Counted from the stretch's first letter, positions 24,950-34,728 are shown. The stretch: 49,501 bases of DNA from an uncultured Bacteroidota bacterium (GCA_902616905.1 CACMUP010000010.1:1-49501); one strand, 5' to 3'. The notes: generated by a model not told the origin, from the sequence alone. Numbers and translations: made by a program.

Positions 24950-25813
24950 ATGTTAAATAATTCCTCTAAACTCTATATTTTCGCAAAAAGAAATAGTTTG
25001 GAATCAATAATTGAATTTTTCAAAAGTACTAATCCTGTTCTTGGGGCTTTCTTTGCAACTCTTTTTACTTGGGGGATCACTGCATTAGGTGCCTCACTTG
25101 TTTTTTTTGTAAAAGTATTAAATAGGGCACTATTAGATGGACTTCTTGGTTTTACAGGAGGAGTAATGGTTGCAGCAAGTTTTTGGAGTTTATTGGCTCC
25201 AGGAATAGAAATGAGTTCCGGTGAAGGGATTTTAAAAGTATTACCTGCAGCCTTAGGTTTTGGTTTTGGAGCTTTATTTATTTTTGGCTTAGATAAAATA
25301 TTACCCCATATTCACATTAATTTTAAAGAATCTGAGGGTATAAAGACACCATGGCATAGAACAACTTTACTAGTCTTAGCAATCACTTTACATAATATTC
25401 CTGAGGGTCTTGCAGTAGGAGTTTTATTTGGAGGAGTAGCAGCTGGTGTACCGGAGGCCTCAATAACTGGAGCAGTTGCTCTAGCATTAGGAATTGGAAT
25501 TCAAAACTTTCCCGAAGGTATAGCCGTTTCAATGCCTATGAGAAGACAGGGTATATCAAGATTTAAGAGTTTTTGGTACGGACAACTATCTGCTATAGTA
25601 GAACCTTTTGCGGCAATTTTTGGAGCACTAGCTGTTACTTTTTTTACACCTATTCTTCCATATGCATTAGCATTTGCTGCTGGAGCAATGATTTTTGTTG
25701 TAGTAGAAGAAGTTATACCTGAGACTCAGCAAGACAAAAATACTGATATTGCAACCTTAGGTTTTATTGCGGGTTTTATTGTAATGATGATACTAGATGT
25801 TTCGTTAGGATAG
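24950..25813 (+). CDS. ZIP family divalent metal transporter
   Basis: A 287-residue inner-membrane transporter, probably for zinc or related ions. About eight hydrophobic segments are visible. The metal-site helices are intact: TLHNIPEGLAVGVLFGG (HNxPEG) and IGIQNFPEGIAVSMPMRRQG, and VVVEEVIPE lies further on. A variable loop with HIHINFKES follows the third segment. The first 25 residues (MLNNSSKLYIFAKRN...) look non-conserved, but no better start is obvious. It is divergent from crtY and converges on thiL with one base between. Confidence 0.92.
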   Translation: MLNNSSKLYIFAKRNSLESIIEFFKSTNPVLGAFFATLFTWGITALGASLVFFVKVLNRALLDGLLGFTGGVMVAASFWSLLAPGIEMSSGEGILKVLPAALGFGFGALFIFGLDKILPHIHINFKESEGIKTPWHRTTLLVLAITLHNIPEGLAVGVLFGGVAAGVPEASITGAVALALGIGIQNFPEGIAVSMPMRRQGISRFKSFWYGQLSAIVEPFAAIFGALAVTFFTPILPYALAFAAGAMIFVVVEEVIPETQQDKNTDIATLGFIAGFIVMMILDVSLG

Positions 25814-25814
25814 T

Positions 25815-26864
25815 TTATTTTTTAGAAAAAGATTCCCAACCTTGGGCAGTAAGTTCAATTTGTTGTCCCAATCCAGAAATTATTTGACAACCATTTTTTA
25901 TATCTGTAGCGTGACCAATAATTGTTAAATAAGGATGATCTTTAATTTTATTAAAGTTTTTTTGATTTATTGTAAATAAAAGTTCATAATCTTCACCTCC
26001 ATTTAGAGCTGCCGTTAAGGGATTTAACTTAAATTCTTCACAGGTTATACTTACTATTGGATCAATAGGAATTTTGTCCTCAAAAAGATGAAATCCTACC
26101 TCTGAAGCTTTTGAAAGATGCAATACTTCAGAAGAAAGACCATCACTAATATCTATCATAGAAGTTGGAATTATTTCAAGCTCTTCAAACAAATCAATTA
26201 TGTCTTTTCTTGCCTCAGGTTTTAATTGTCGCTCAATACAATAAGAGTATTTACTTAAATCAGGTTGAGAGCTTGGATTTACATTAAACACTGCTTTTTC
26301 TCTCTCTAAAACTTGAAGTCCAGCAAAAGCGCCTCCTAGATCACCACTAACAACCAAAAGATCATTTTCTCTTGCACCCTTTCGTTTTACAATTTTATTT
26401 TTTGGAACAGTTCCCAAAACAGAAACAGAAAGTATCAAACCAGTAACACTAGTAGACGTATCTCCACCAATTAAATCTACATTATAGTTTTTGCATGCTA
26501 ATTGAATTCCCTTGTAAATCTCATCAATAGCCTCTAGACTAAACCTATTTGAAACAGCAATTGAAACTAAAATTTGCTTTGGATAGGCGTTCATTGCATA
26601 AACATCAGAAAGGTTTACTATTATTGCTTTATACCCTAAATGTTTTAGTGGCATATAACTCAAATCAAAATGAATACCTTCAATAAGAAGATCTGTACTA
26701 ATTAAAGAAGGGTTTTTCCCGTGTTTTACTATAGCTGAGTCGTCTCCTACACCTAAAAGGCTAGAATCATTTTTTAGTTTGAAGTCTTTTGTTAAATAAT
26801 CAATTAAGGAAAATTCACCGAGATCTCTAAGTTCAGTTTTTGAAGGATTTTTATCTTCTAACAT
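25815..26864 (-). CDS. thiL: Thiamine-monophosphate kinase
   Basis: ThiL phosphorylates thiamine phosphate to thiamine diphosphate, the cofactor of Dxs among others. Motifs include LGEFSLIDYL, VGDDSAIVKHG, STDLLIEGIHFDLSY, the IVNLSDVYAMNAYP Mg/ATP segment, DLIGGDTSTS and MIDISDGLSSEVLHL. The in-frame ATG at 26879 is rejected: a TATTTTTG promoter element lies between it and the next ATG at 26864. That places transcription start near 26864 and gives a 349-residue protein starting MLEDKNPSKTELRDLGEFS. Confidence 0.95.
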   Translation of the reverse strand: MLEDKNPSKTELRDLGEFSLIDYLTKDFKLKNDSSLLGVGDDSAIVKHGKNPSLISTDLLIEGIHFDLSYMPLKHLGYKAIIVNLSDVYAMNAYPKQILVSIAVSNRFSLEAIDEIYKGIQLACKNYNVDLIGGDTSTSVTGLILSVSVLGTVPKNKIVKRKGARENDLLVVSGDLGGAFAGLQVLEREKAVFNVNPSSQPDLSKYSYCIERQLKPEARKDIIDLFEELEIIPTSMIDISDGLSSEVLHLSKASEVGFHLFEDKIPIDPIVSITCEEFKLNPLTAALNGGEDYELLFTINQKNFNKIKDHPYLTIIGHATDIKNGCQIISGLGQQIELTAQGWESFSKK

Positions 26865-26868
26865 TAGA

Positions 26869-26876
26869 CAAAAATA
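26869..26876 (-). promoter_or_regulatory. -7 promoter element of thiL (TATTTTTG), decides its start
   Basis: An exact TAnnTTTG on the minus strand, 4 bases before the ATG at 26864. It makes an essentially leaderless thiL message likely and excludes the upstream ATG at 26879 as start. Confidence 0.55.
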
Positions 26877-26923
26877 CACATCCCTCTTTAAAATAAAACT
26901 ACATAAATAATTTGGATTTTATT

Positions 26924-26931
26924 TAATTTTG
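26924..26931 (+). promoter_or_regulatory. -7 promoter element of the lipoprotein pair (TAATTTTG)
   Basis: An exact TAnnTTTG ending 5 bases before the ATG at 26937, divergent from the thiL promoter 48 bases away. It again predicts a message with almost no leader. Confidence 0.5.
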
Positions 26932-26936
26932 ATAAG

Positions 26937-28196
26937 ATGGATAAATTTATAATTATTGTAATTATTCTTCTTTTTGGATGTTCAAAAAAAGAGAATCTAG
27001 ACGAAATAGTTAATAGTGAATTCCAATTACCTCAAGAATTAGAAAATAATGAAACTAATGAAAGTGTTGAACAAAAGGGGATCCCTTGTTTAGATGGTTT
27101 TGCAGATATTTATCCATGTTCTGGTTATGATCTTCTATCGCATATTCCACTTTCAAAATTTAGCAGTGAATCTGCAAATGATAATTGGGGTTGGACTGAC
27201 CCTAGTACAGGGAAGGAGTATGTTCTTTCTGGGTTATATGACGGTACAGCATTTATTGATATTAGTGATCCCAAAAACCCTATTTTTTTAGGGAAACTTT
27301 CAACAGCTAGTTCACCAAGCCTTTGGAGAGATGTAAAAGTATATAAAAATTTCGCATTTATAGTAAGCGAAGCTCCTAATCACGGGTTGCAAGTTTTTGA
27401 TTTAACTAGGTTAAGAACCCAAGTATTTCAAAATTTCTCTGCGGATATAATTCTTTCTGATTTTGGGAATGCTCATAATCTATGGATTAATGAATCTACA
27501 GGTTATGCTTATATTTTTGGATCAAATTTGTATCAAGGAGGACCATTATTTGTTGATATAAATGACCCATTAAATCCGGAAATAGTTGGAGGATATGCTG
27601 ACGATTCCTATACACACGATGCACAGATAGTAATTTATCAAGGTCCTGACACTGAATTTAGAGGAAGAGAAATCCTTTTTGGAAGTAACAGCGACGGTAG
27701 AGAAAACAATCAAATTGTTATCATTGACGTTACCAATAAATCCAATCCTGTTAAAATTAGTTCAACTACTTATCTAGCTAGTGGATATACTCACCAAGGC
27801 ATTTTATCAAAAGATCACAAATACTTCTTTCTTGGAGATGAATTAGATGAATTACTTTATGGTTCACCAACATTAACACGAATTTTTGATTTATCAGAAC
27901 TTTCAAATCCCAAAATACATCATAACTATTTTGCAAGAGAGAACGCAATAGATCATAATGCATATATAAAAGGGGATTTGTTTTTTATGGCGAGTTATAC
28001 CGCAGGGCTTAGAGTTTTAGACATAAGTCAAATTCAAAACAAAAGGGTAAACGAAATAGGATTTTTTGATACATTTCCATCAGATAATAATCCTAAATTT
28101 AATGGAGCTTGGAATGTTTATCCTTTTTTTGATAGTGGAGTTATTGCTATCAATGATATCGATTCAGGTTTATTTTTAGTTAAAGCTTCTGAATAA
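26937..28196 (+). CDS. Choice-of-anchor B family lipoprotein (LVIVD repeats)
   Basis: A 419-residue surface or periplasmic lipoprotein. The leader MDKFIIIVIILLFGC puts the lipidated Cys at residue 15. The body has repeated LVIVD-type blades such as YDGTAFIDISDPKNPIFLGK, LFVDINDPLNPEIVGGYADD, IVIIDVTNKSNPVKI and LRVLDISQIQNK, which suggest a beta-propeller. WGWTDPSTGKEYVLSGL is the typical choice-of-anchor B opening. Members are known from secreted proteins with varied C-terminal anchors; here the N-terminal lipid is the anchor. Function is unknown. The next gene starts one base after its stop, so they form an operon. Confidence 0.88.
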   Translation: MDKFIIIVIILLFGCSKKENLDEIVNSEFQLPQELENNETNESVEQKGIPCLDGFADIYPCSGYDLLSHIPLSKFSSESANDNWGWTDPSTGKEYVLSGLYDGTAFIDISDPKNPIFLGKLSTASSPSLWRDVKVYKNFAFIVSEAPNHGLQVFDLTRLRTQVFQNFSADIILSDFGNAHNLWINESTGYAYIFGSNLYQGGPLFVDINDPLNPEIVGGYADDSYTHDAQIVIYQGPDTEFRGREILFGSNSDGRENNQIVIIDVTNKSNPVKISSTTYLASGYTHQGILSKDHKYFFLGDELDELLYGSPTLTRIFDLSELSNPKIHHNYFARENAIDHNAYIKGDLFFMASYTAGLRVLDISQIQNKRVNEIGFFDTFPSDNNPKFNGAWNVYPFFDSGVIAINDIDSGLFLVKASE

Positions 28197-28197
28197 A

Positions 28198-29538
28198 ATG
28201 AAAATTATTTTTTTTTTTACGCCTTTAATATTATTTTTTGGTTGCAATATTATTGAAGAAACAAATTGGTCTTTTTTACCACCAGTTAAAAACGAATGGG
28301 AATCATTTAAAACATTTGGAGGAAGTAAAGAGGATATTGCTAATGCTATTATTTCGACTAAAGATGATGGTTTTGCAATCATTGGGAATACGAAAAGCAC
28401 TGATGGGGACTTTAATTTTAAAAAACGAGAAGGGAGTGATGTGTTTTTAATGAAATTTAATTATTTATCAGAATTACAATGGATTAAAACTTATGGAGGT
28501 TCGGATGATGATAGAGGACATGGGTTGGTTCAACTTTCTGACGGGGGATATGTATTAGTAGGATATAGTAAAAGTAATGATGGTGATGCCACAGAAAATA
28601 AAGGACAACACGACAATTGGGTGATAAGAACTGATTTTAAAGGAGAGCTTTTATGGGAGAAAAGTTTTGGTTTTCTTGGTCATGACCATGCATATAACAT
28701 TATTAGAACTTCTGATGGGGGACTTTTTTTTAACGGATTTTTAGATGTTACTGCTTCTAATGGTTTAGGGCAAAATAAAATTTATTCTAATTCTTCATCA
28801 AGGCACGGAGTTGGAGAGTTTTGGGCACATAAAATTGATCTTGAAGGTAATCTTCAGTGGCGTTATTATTATGGAGGCACTAACAATGATCGATCTTATG
28901 ATTCAATAGAAACTTCATCAGGGGATTTTATTTTGGTTGGAACATCTGAAAGTCAAGATCAAGATATAAAAAATCCAAATGGAGGATATGATATTTGGGT
29001 GATTAAGATTGACAAAAACGGTAAATTAATTTGGGAAAAATCTATTGGAGGGACTGAATATGACACTGGGACATCAGTCATTGAACTTCCTTCTAGTGAC
29101 ATTCTCATTTTAGGTAATTCTTTCAGTACAAATGGTAATATCTCAGATGCATTAGGTTCATGTGATATTGTTTTATCAAAACTTGCTTCTAACGGAGAGA
29201 TTAAAGAAGTCAAAAATATTGGTACTAGGGGCTTTGAGAAAGCAAATTCATTTATTAGACGTCCGGATGGAACATTAGTTTTAGTTGGGCACAGTAATAA
29301 TGAAAGCAATATTTTAGACTATCAAAAGATAGGCAATGATATTGCACTCTTTTATACTCTTGAAAATGGAATTGTAATAAAGAAAAATAACTTGGGAGGC
29401 ATTGGTTTTGATTCTGGGAACGATTTAATTTATGATCATAGTGGAAAGTTAATTGTAGTGGGATCTACAGAAAATATTTCTGAAGAGATTTTAAAGAGTG
29501 AAAGCAACAAAAATATTTTTATTGCTATTTGGCATTAA
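28198..29538 (+). CDS. Lipoprotein with seven propeller-like repeats, unknown function
   Basis: A 446-residue protein with leader MKIIFFFTPLILFFGC (lipid Cys 16). Seven repeats of about 55-65 residues can be aligned. Each opens with a W/K-x-YGG-xxxD pattern (TFGGSKED, TYGGSDDD, SFGFLGHD, YYGGTNND, SIGGTEYD, NIGTRGFE, NLGGIGFD). Each continues with a SDGG-type turn and an LVG strand, and most with a DxW-type strand ahead of the next repeat. This predicts a seven-bladed beta-propeller. It is cotranscribed with the preceding LVIVD lipoprotein. I recognise no named family, and a binding or surface role is inferred. Confidence 0.8.
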   Translation: MKIIFFFTPLILFFGCNIIEETNWSFLPPVKNEWESFKTFGGSKEDIANAIISTKDDGFAIIGNTKSTDGDFNFKKREGSDVFLMKFNYLSELQWIKTYGGSDDDRGHGLVQLSDGGYVLVGYSKSNDGDATENKGQHDNWVIRTDFKGELLWEKSFGFLGHDHAYNIIRTSDGGLFFNGFLDVTASNGLGQNKIYSNSSSRHGVGEFWAHKIDLEGNLQWRYYYGGTNNDRSYDSIETSSGDFILVGTSESQDQDIKNPNGGYDIWVIKIDKNGKLIWEKSIGGTEYDTGTSVIELPSSDILILGNSFSTNGNISDALGSCDIVLSKLASNGEIKEVKNIGTRGFEKANSFIRRPDGTLVLVGHSNNESNILDYQKIGNDIALFYTLENGIVIKKNNLGGIGFDSGNDLIYDHSGKLIVVGSTENISEEILKSESNKNIFIAIWH

Positions 29539-29600
29539 AAGACCTGATTAGAATATTGGTTAAATCAATACCTAGCAAAGAAATATCAAGAGAATTCCAT

Positions 29601-29608
29601 TATATTTG
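29601..29608 (+). promoter_or_regulatory. Candidate -7 promoter element of the suf operon (TATATTTG)
   Basis: An exact TAnnTTTG, 30 bases before the sufA ATG, in the 99-base gap after the propeller lipoprotein gene. It predicts a leader of about 23 bases. No Fur- or IscR-like site was recognised. Confidence 0.5.
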
Positions 29609-29637
29609 TAAAAAAAAAACTAATAATATTTTTTAGC

Positions 29638-29967
29638 ATGATAAAAGTTGCAGAAACAGCTAAAAACAAAGTCTCTCTTTTAATGAAAGAAGAGGGTTTT
29701 GATCCAACTTGTGACTTCGTTCGCGTAGGAGTAAAAAGCGGAGGATGTTCGGGGTTATCGTATGAGTTGAAGTTTGATAAAATTTTTCAGGACGGAGATA
29801 AAATCTTCGAGGATAACCATGTAAAAATATTAGTTGATAAAAAAAGTCTTTTATACTTAGTAGGGACAACTTTAGAATACTCAGGAGGTTTGAATGGGAA
29901 AGGATTCGTGTTTAACAATCCTAATGCACAAAGAACATGTGGTTGCGGGGAAAGTTTTTCACTCTAA
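29638..29967 (+). CDS. sufA: A-type iron-sulfur carrier protein SufA/IscA
   Basis: A 109-residue A-type carrier that accepts nascent clusters from the SufBCD scaffold. All three conserved cysteines are present: Cys37 in GVKSGGCSGLSYEL, and Cys101 and Cys103 in the C-terminal TCGCGESF. The family stretch FVFNNPNAQRTCGCG is intact. It is the first gene of the suf operon, 9 bases before sufB. The assignment to sufA rather than iscA or erpA rests on this location. Confidence 0.93.
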   Translation: MIKVAETAKNKVSLLMKEEGFDPTCDFVRVGVKSGGCSGLSYELKFDKIFQDGDKIFEDNHVKILVDKKSLLYLVGTTLEYSGGLNGKGFVFNNPNAQRTCGCGESFSL

Positions 29968-29976
29968 AATAAAAAT

Positions 29977-31422
29977 ATGGCATATACTGAAGAAGAATTA
30001 AAAAAAGAATTAGAAACCAAAGAGTATGAATATGGTTTCGTAACAGATATTGAGTCAGAAACATTTCCTTCAGGGCTTAATGAAAAAATTATTAGAGATA
30101 TTTCAGAAAAAAAGGGAGAACCAAAGTGGATGACTAATTGGCGTTTGGAAGCCTATTCTAATTTTATGGAAATGGAAGAGCCAGATTGGGCTAATGTGCA
30201 ATATAAAAAACCTAACTTACAAGAAATATCATACTATTCGGCTCCTAAAAAAAAGCCTAAATACGAAAGCCTTGAAGAGGTAGACCCAGAGTTATTAAAA
30301 ACTTTTGATAAACTTGGAATTTCATTAGAGGAGCAAAAAAAACTTGCTGGCGTTGCAGTGGATATCGTTATGGATTCTGTGTCTGTAGCTACAACTTTTA
30401 AAGAGACGTTGGCTGAAAAAGGAATTATTTTTTGTTCTATTTCAGAGGCTATTCAAAAACACCCAGAATTGGTAAAAAAATATATTGGGACTGTTATTCC
30501 TCCAAAAGACAATTATTATGCAGCATTAAATAGTGCAGTATTCACAGATGGCTCATTTTGTTATATCCCCAAGGGAGTTAAATGCCCTATGGAATTATCC
30601 ACTTATTTTAGAATTAATCAAGCTGGAACGGGTCAATTTGAACGGACACTAGTCATTGCTGATAAGTCTAGTTATGTTAGTTATCTAGAAGGATGTACTG
30701 CTCCTTCAAGAGATGAAAATCAATTACATGCTGCGGTAGTAGAACTAGTTGCTTTGGATGATTCTGAAATAAAGTATTCAACAGTTCAAAATTGGTATCC
30801 AGGAGACAAAAAAGGTAAAGGAGGAGTATTTAATTTTGTTACTAAGAGGGGAATTTGCCATACAAGAGCAAAAATTTCATGGACACAAGTTGAAACTGGT
30901 TCTGCGGTAACTTGGAAATACCCATCATGTATTTTAAAAGGAGACAATTCTACAGGAGAATTTTATTCAATTGCAGTTACAAATAACTTTCAGCAAGCTG
31001 ATACTGGAACAAAAATGATACATATAGGGAAAAACACAAGAAGTACTATAATTTCTAAAGGTATTTCTGCTGGGAAGTCACAAAACAGTTATCGTGGACT
31101 AGTACAAGTTGGTTCACGTGCTAAAAACACAAGAAACTTTTCACAATGTGATTCGTTATTAATGGGTAATAATTGTGGAGCTCATACTTTTCCATACATA
31201 GAGGCGAAAAATAATACAGCACAAATAGAGCATGAAGCAACTACAAGTAAAATTGGTGAAGACCAAATTTTTTATTGTAATCAAAGGGGTATTGATACTG
31301 AAAAAGCTATAGCTCTTATTGTAAATGGTTTTAGTAAAGAGGTTTTAAATAAACTTCCAATGGAATTTGCTGTAGAAGCTCAAAAACTTTTAGAAATTTC
31401 CCTTGAAGGATCAGTGGGATAA
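29977..31422 (+). CDS. sufB: Fe-S cluster assembly scaffold SufB
   Basis: SufB is the scaffold subunit of the SufBC2D complex, on which the cluster is built. The 481-residue length is standard. Diagnostic segments are [40 protein letters not shown] (with a conserved Cys), [13 protein letters not shown], and the C-terminal beta-helix with [20 protein letters not shown] and [16 protein letters not shown]. It is flanked by sufA and sufC. Confidence 0.97.
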   Translation: MAYTEEELKKELETKEYEYGFVTDIESETFPSGLNEKIIRDISEKKGEPKWMTNWRLEAYSNFMEMEEPDWANVQYKKPNLQEISYYSAPKKKPKYESLEEVDPELLKTFDKLGISLEEQKKLAGVAVDIVMDSVSVATTFKETLAEKGIIFCSISEAIQKHPELVKKYIGTVIPPKDNYYAALNSAVFTDGSFCYIPKGVKCPMELSTYFRINQAGTGQFERTLVIADKSSYVSYLEGCTAPSRDENQLHAAVVELVALDDSEIKYSTVQNWYPGDKKGKGGVFNFVTKRGICHTRAKISWTQVETGSAVTWKYPSCILKGDNSTGEFYSIAVTNNFQQADTGTKMIHIGKNTRSTIISKGISAGKSQNSYRGLVQVGSRAKNTRNFSQCDSLLMGNNCGAHTFPYIEAKNNTAQIEHEATTSKIGEDQIFYCNQRGIDTEKAIALIVNGFSKEVLNKLPMEFAVEAQKLLEISLEGSVG

Positions 31423-31432
31423 AAGACAATAA

Positions 31433-32179
31433 ATGTTAACAATTGAAAATTTACACGCCCAAGTAGGGGGCAAGACAATATTAAATGGTATTGATTTAGA
31501 TGTTAAGGCTGGAGAGGTTCATGCTATTATGGGGCCTAATGGTTCAGGGAAAAGTACATTATCTTCAGTTGTTGCGGGTAATGAAGATTATGAGGTTACT
31601 AAAGGTAAAATTTTATTAAAAGGTAAAGATTTGGCTGAATTTGATCCAGAGGAAAGAGCTCATTTAGGTGTTTTTCTTTCTTTTCAGTATCCTGTGGAAA
31701 TCCCTGGAGTCACTGTTACAAATTTTATTAAAACAGCCATTAACGCTAATAGAAAAGCTCAAGGAATGGATGAAATACCTGCCAGTGAATTATTAAAAAA
31801 AATTCGTGAAAAATCAAAAATGTTGGGAATTGACTCTAAATTTTTATCGCGATCACTAAATGAAGGTTTCTCAGGAGGAGAGAAAAAAAGAAATGAAATC
31901 TTTCAGATGGCTATGTTAGAGCCATCACTTGCCATATTGGATGAGACAGACTCAGGATTAGATATAGATGCTCTAAAAATAGTAGCTAATGGAGTAAATA
32001 AATTTAAGGGTAAAAGCAATGCAGTTGTTGTAATTACACATTATCAAAGACTACTAGACTATATTGTACCAGATTTTGTACACGTACTTTTTGATGGTAA
32101 AATAGTCAAATCCGGAACTAAAGAATTGGCCCACGAACTTGATGCTAAAGGATATGATTGGATAAAAGAATTAGCCTAA
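31433..32179 (+). CDS. sufC: Fe-S cluster assembly ATPase SufC
   Basis: A 248-residue soluble ABC-type ATPase that drives conformational change in SufBD. It has Walker A GPNGSGKSTL (about 34-43), signature SGGEKKRNEIFQM, Walker B LAILDETDSGLDIDAL, and a switch His in VVVITHYQRLL. The Suf-specific GVFLSFQYPVEIPGV segment is present. There are no membrane segments, as expected. It sits 10 bases after sufB and 1 base before sufD. Confidence 0.97.
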   Translation: MLTIENLHAQVGGKTILNGIDLDVKAGEVHAIMGPNGSGKSTLSSVVAGNEDYEVTKGKILLKGKDLAEFDPEERAHLGVFLSFQYPVEIPGVTVTNFIKTAINANRKAQGMDEIPASELLKKIREKSKMLGIDSKFLSRSLNEGFSGGEKKRNEIFQMAMLEPSLAILDETDSGLDIDALKIVANGVNKFKGKSNAVVVITHYQRLLDYIVPDFVHVLFDGKIVKSGTKELAHELDAKGYDWIKELA

Positions 32180-32180
32180 A

Positions 32181-33497
32181 ATGGAGTTTAAAGAGAAATT
32201 AATATCATCACATTTGGCATTTGAAGAGGATCTTGACTTATTTGATCCTGTTCATGAGACAAGAGCGAATGCTTTAAAAATTTTTGAAAAAAAAGGTTTC
32301 CCGTCTAAACGAGACGAAGCTTGGAAATACACTTCCTTAGAATCTTTGATCAATCAAGATTATTCTCTTTTTCCTAAGTCTGAAATTAGCATAGAATTAA
32401 AAGAAGTAAAAAAGTATTTTCTTTACGATACAGACACTTACAAAATTATTTTTATTGATGGTGTTTATAGCCCTTTTTTGTCAAATACAACACACGATGG
32501 GTTAGATGTATGTTTAATGTCAGCAGCTTTATCTAAACCAAAATATAGAAAAATTATTGACAATTATTTCAATAAGATTTTACCAAAAGAGGATAGTTTA
32601 ACAGCATTAAATACTTCTTATGCCAAAGAGGGAGCATTTATTAATATCCCAAAAAATACTGTTGCTGAAAAACCAGTAGAGATTATCCATTTTTCATCTG
32701 GTAAAGAAGAATCATTATGGCTTCAACCAAGAAATCTAATTATATTAGACAGGAACTCTCAAGTTCAAATTATAGAACGTCACCAAAGTTTAAAAACACA
32801 TCCAGTAGTTACAAACAGTGTCACAGAAATTTATCTACATAACGATGCTTTTTTAGATTATTATAAGCTGCAAAACGACCTTACTTCTGCATCTCTTATT
32901 GACAATACTTTTATTCAACAAGAAAAAAATAGTCACTCAAGTGTACATACTTTTTCATTAGGGGGTAAGTTAATTAGAAATAATTTAAAATTTTTTCACA
33001 GGGGAGAAAATATACTTTCAACATTAAAAGGAGTTACTATTTTAGAAGGCAAACAACATGTAGACCATTCCACCTTAGTACATCACTCTCAACCAAATTG
33101 TGAAAGTCACCAAGATTATAAGGGTATATTTTCAGAACGTTCAGAGGGAGTTTTTAATGGTCAAATTTTAGTTGATAAAATAGCACAAAAAACTAATGCT
33201 TTCCAACAAAACAATAATATACTTCTTGATGATAAGGCTACAATAAATAGTAAACCACAATTAGAAATATTTGCGGATGATGTAAAGTGCTCGCATGGCT
33301 GTACAATAGGTCAAATGGATGAAGAAGCATTATTTTATTTAAGAACTAGAGGGATCCCTAAAAAAGAAGCAAAAGCATTGATGACTTATGCTTTTGCAAA
33401 TAATGTTCTTGAAAGTGTAAAACTTCCTTCATTGAAAAAAAGGATTAATGGTCAGATCGCAAACAAACTTGGAGTTAATCTTGGATTTGAACTTTAA
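32181..33497 (+). CDS. sufD: Fe-S cluster assembly protein SufD
   Basis: A 438-residue paralogue of SufB that completes the SufBC2D scaffold and is implicated in iron entry. It has an N-terminal helical region with GFPSKRDEAWKYTSL, a typical SufD opening. The right-handed beta-helix carries SSVHTFSLGGKLIRNNLKFF and VDHSTLVHHSQPNCESHQDY. The C-terminus reads DDVKCSHGCTIGQMDEEALF followed by YLRTRGIPKKEAKALM. The stop overlaps the sufS start by one base. Confidence 0.96.
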   Translation: MEFKEKLISSHLAFEEDLDLFDPVHETRANALKIFEKKGFPSKRDEAWKYTSLESLINQDYSLFPKSEISIELKEVKKYFLYDTDTYKIIFIDGVYSPFLSNTTHDGLDVCLMSAALSKPKYRKIIDNYFNKILPKEDSLTALNTSYAKEGAFINIPKNTVAEKPVEIIHFSSGKEESLWLQPRNLIILDRNSQVQIIERHQSLKTHPVVTNSVTEIYLHNDAFLDYYKLQNDLTSASLIDNTFIQQEKNSHSSVHTFSLGGKLIRNNLKFFHRGENILSTLKGVTILEGKQHVDHSTLVHHSQPNCESHQDYKGIFSERSEGVFNGQILVDKIAQKTNAFQQNNNILLDDKATINSKPQLEIFADDVKCSHGCTIGQMDEEALFYLRTRGIPKKEAKALMTYAFANNVLESVKLPSLKKRINGQIANKLGVNLGFEL

Positions 33498-34711
33498 TGA
33501 TTGATGTAAAAAAAATAAGGAAAGATTTCCCCATACTTAAAAGAAAAGTTAATGGACAGGATCTTATTTATTTTGACAATGCAGCAACCTCTCAAACTCC
33601 ATTGCAGGTAATTGACGTAATTACTGATTATTACTCTAGGTTAAATGCTAACATTCATAGAGGAGTACACCAACTTAGTCAAGAAGCAACTGATGCTTAC
33701 GAAGAAGCTCGCATTAAAATTCAAAAACATTTTAATGCTGCAGAAGCTTATGAAATCATTTTTACAGCTGGTACAACAGAAAGTATAAACTTAGTAGCGT
33801 CTGGCTATAATTCATTATTAAAACCAGGTGATGAACTTATCATTTCTGCTTTAGAACATCACTCGAATATAGTGCCTTGGCAGATGCTTTGTGAAAAAAC
33901 AGGAGCTATATTAAAGGTAATTCCAATGTTATCAAATGGCACTTTAGATATAAATAGTTATTATAGCTTTTTAAATTCAAAAACCAAAATGGTTTTTGTA
34001 AACCATGTATCAAACGCGTTAGGAACAATTAATCCTATTGAAGAAATTATAGATAAAGCACATACTTATGGTGCAAAAGTTTTAATTGATGGAGCCCAAG
34101 CTTGTCCGCACATAAAAACTGATGTTCAAGAACTTAATGTCGATTATTATGTTACATCAGCTCACAAATTATGTGGCCCGACTGGTGTTGGTATGTTATA
34201 TGGAAAAAAGGAATTATTAAATGCTCTACCTCCATATCAGGGAGGAGGTGAAATGATTGCCTCTGTAACTTTTGAAAAAACCACATACGCTGGTCTGCCT
34301 CATAAGTTTGAAGCAGGGACACCAAATATTTGCGGGGGAATTGCATTTGGTGCCGCTTTAGATTACATGAATAATCTAGGATTTGATGTTATATCTAAGT
34401 ATGAGGCTGAACTTTTAACATATGCAACTAATAGCCTAAAAAAAATAGGAGGGATTAAACTATATGGAGAAGGACTCGATAAAACAGCTGTTATTTCTTT
34501 TAACATTGGCGATATACACCCCTATGACATAGGAAGTATTCTTAATCAAATGGGGATCGCAGTTCGGACAGGACATCACTGTGCTCAACCTATAATGGAT
34601 TTTTATGAAATACCAGGTACTGTAAGAGCTTCTTTCTCATTCTATAATACTTTTGAAGAAATTGATATAATGATAACTGCCTTAAAAAAAGCAGTTCTTA
34701 TGTTACAATAA
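33497..34711 (+). CDS. sufS: Cysteine desulfurase SufS (group II)
   Basis: A 404-residue PLP enzyme that takes sulfur from cysteine and passes it to SufE. Signatures are YFDNAATSQTP, NIHRGVHQLSQEATDAYEEA, FTAGTTESINLVA, the PLP lysine in YVTSAHKLCGPTGVGML, and RTGHHCAQPIM with the catalytic Cys. A GGGEMI loop typical of the SufS group is present. Coupled to sufD by a one-base overlap (TAATG). Confidence 0.97.
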   Translation: MIDVKKIRKDFPILKRKVNGQDLIYFDNAATSQTPLQVIDVITDYYSRLNANIHRGVHQLSQEATDAYEEARIKIQKHFNAAEAYEIIFTAGTTESINLVASGYNSLLKPGDELIISALEHHSNIVPWQMLCEKTGAILKVIPMLSNGTLDINSYYSFLNSKTKMVFVNHVSNALGTINPIEEIIDKAHTYGAKVLIDGAQACPHIKTDVQELNVDYYVTSAHKLCGPTGVGMLYGKKELLNALPPYQGGGEMIASVTFEKTTYAGLPHKFEAGTPNICGGIAFGAALDYMNNLGFDVISKYEAELLTYATNSLKKIGGIKLYGEGLDKTAVISFNIGDIHPYDIGSILNQMGIAVRTGHHCAQPIMDFYEIPGTVRASFSFYNTFEEIDIMITALKKAVLMLQ

Positions 34712-34728
34712 AAATTATAATTTTAAGT

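Noticed and set aside
26865-26879. thiL start at 26879
   Set aside because: A -7 promoter element lies between this ATG and the one at 26864, which also fits the family N-terminus.
28959-29309. 116-residue minus-strand ORF inside the propeller lipoprotein gene
   Set aside because: Antisense of the repeat-bearing lipoprotein; the repeats explain the open frame.
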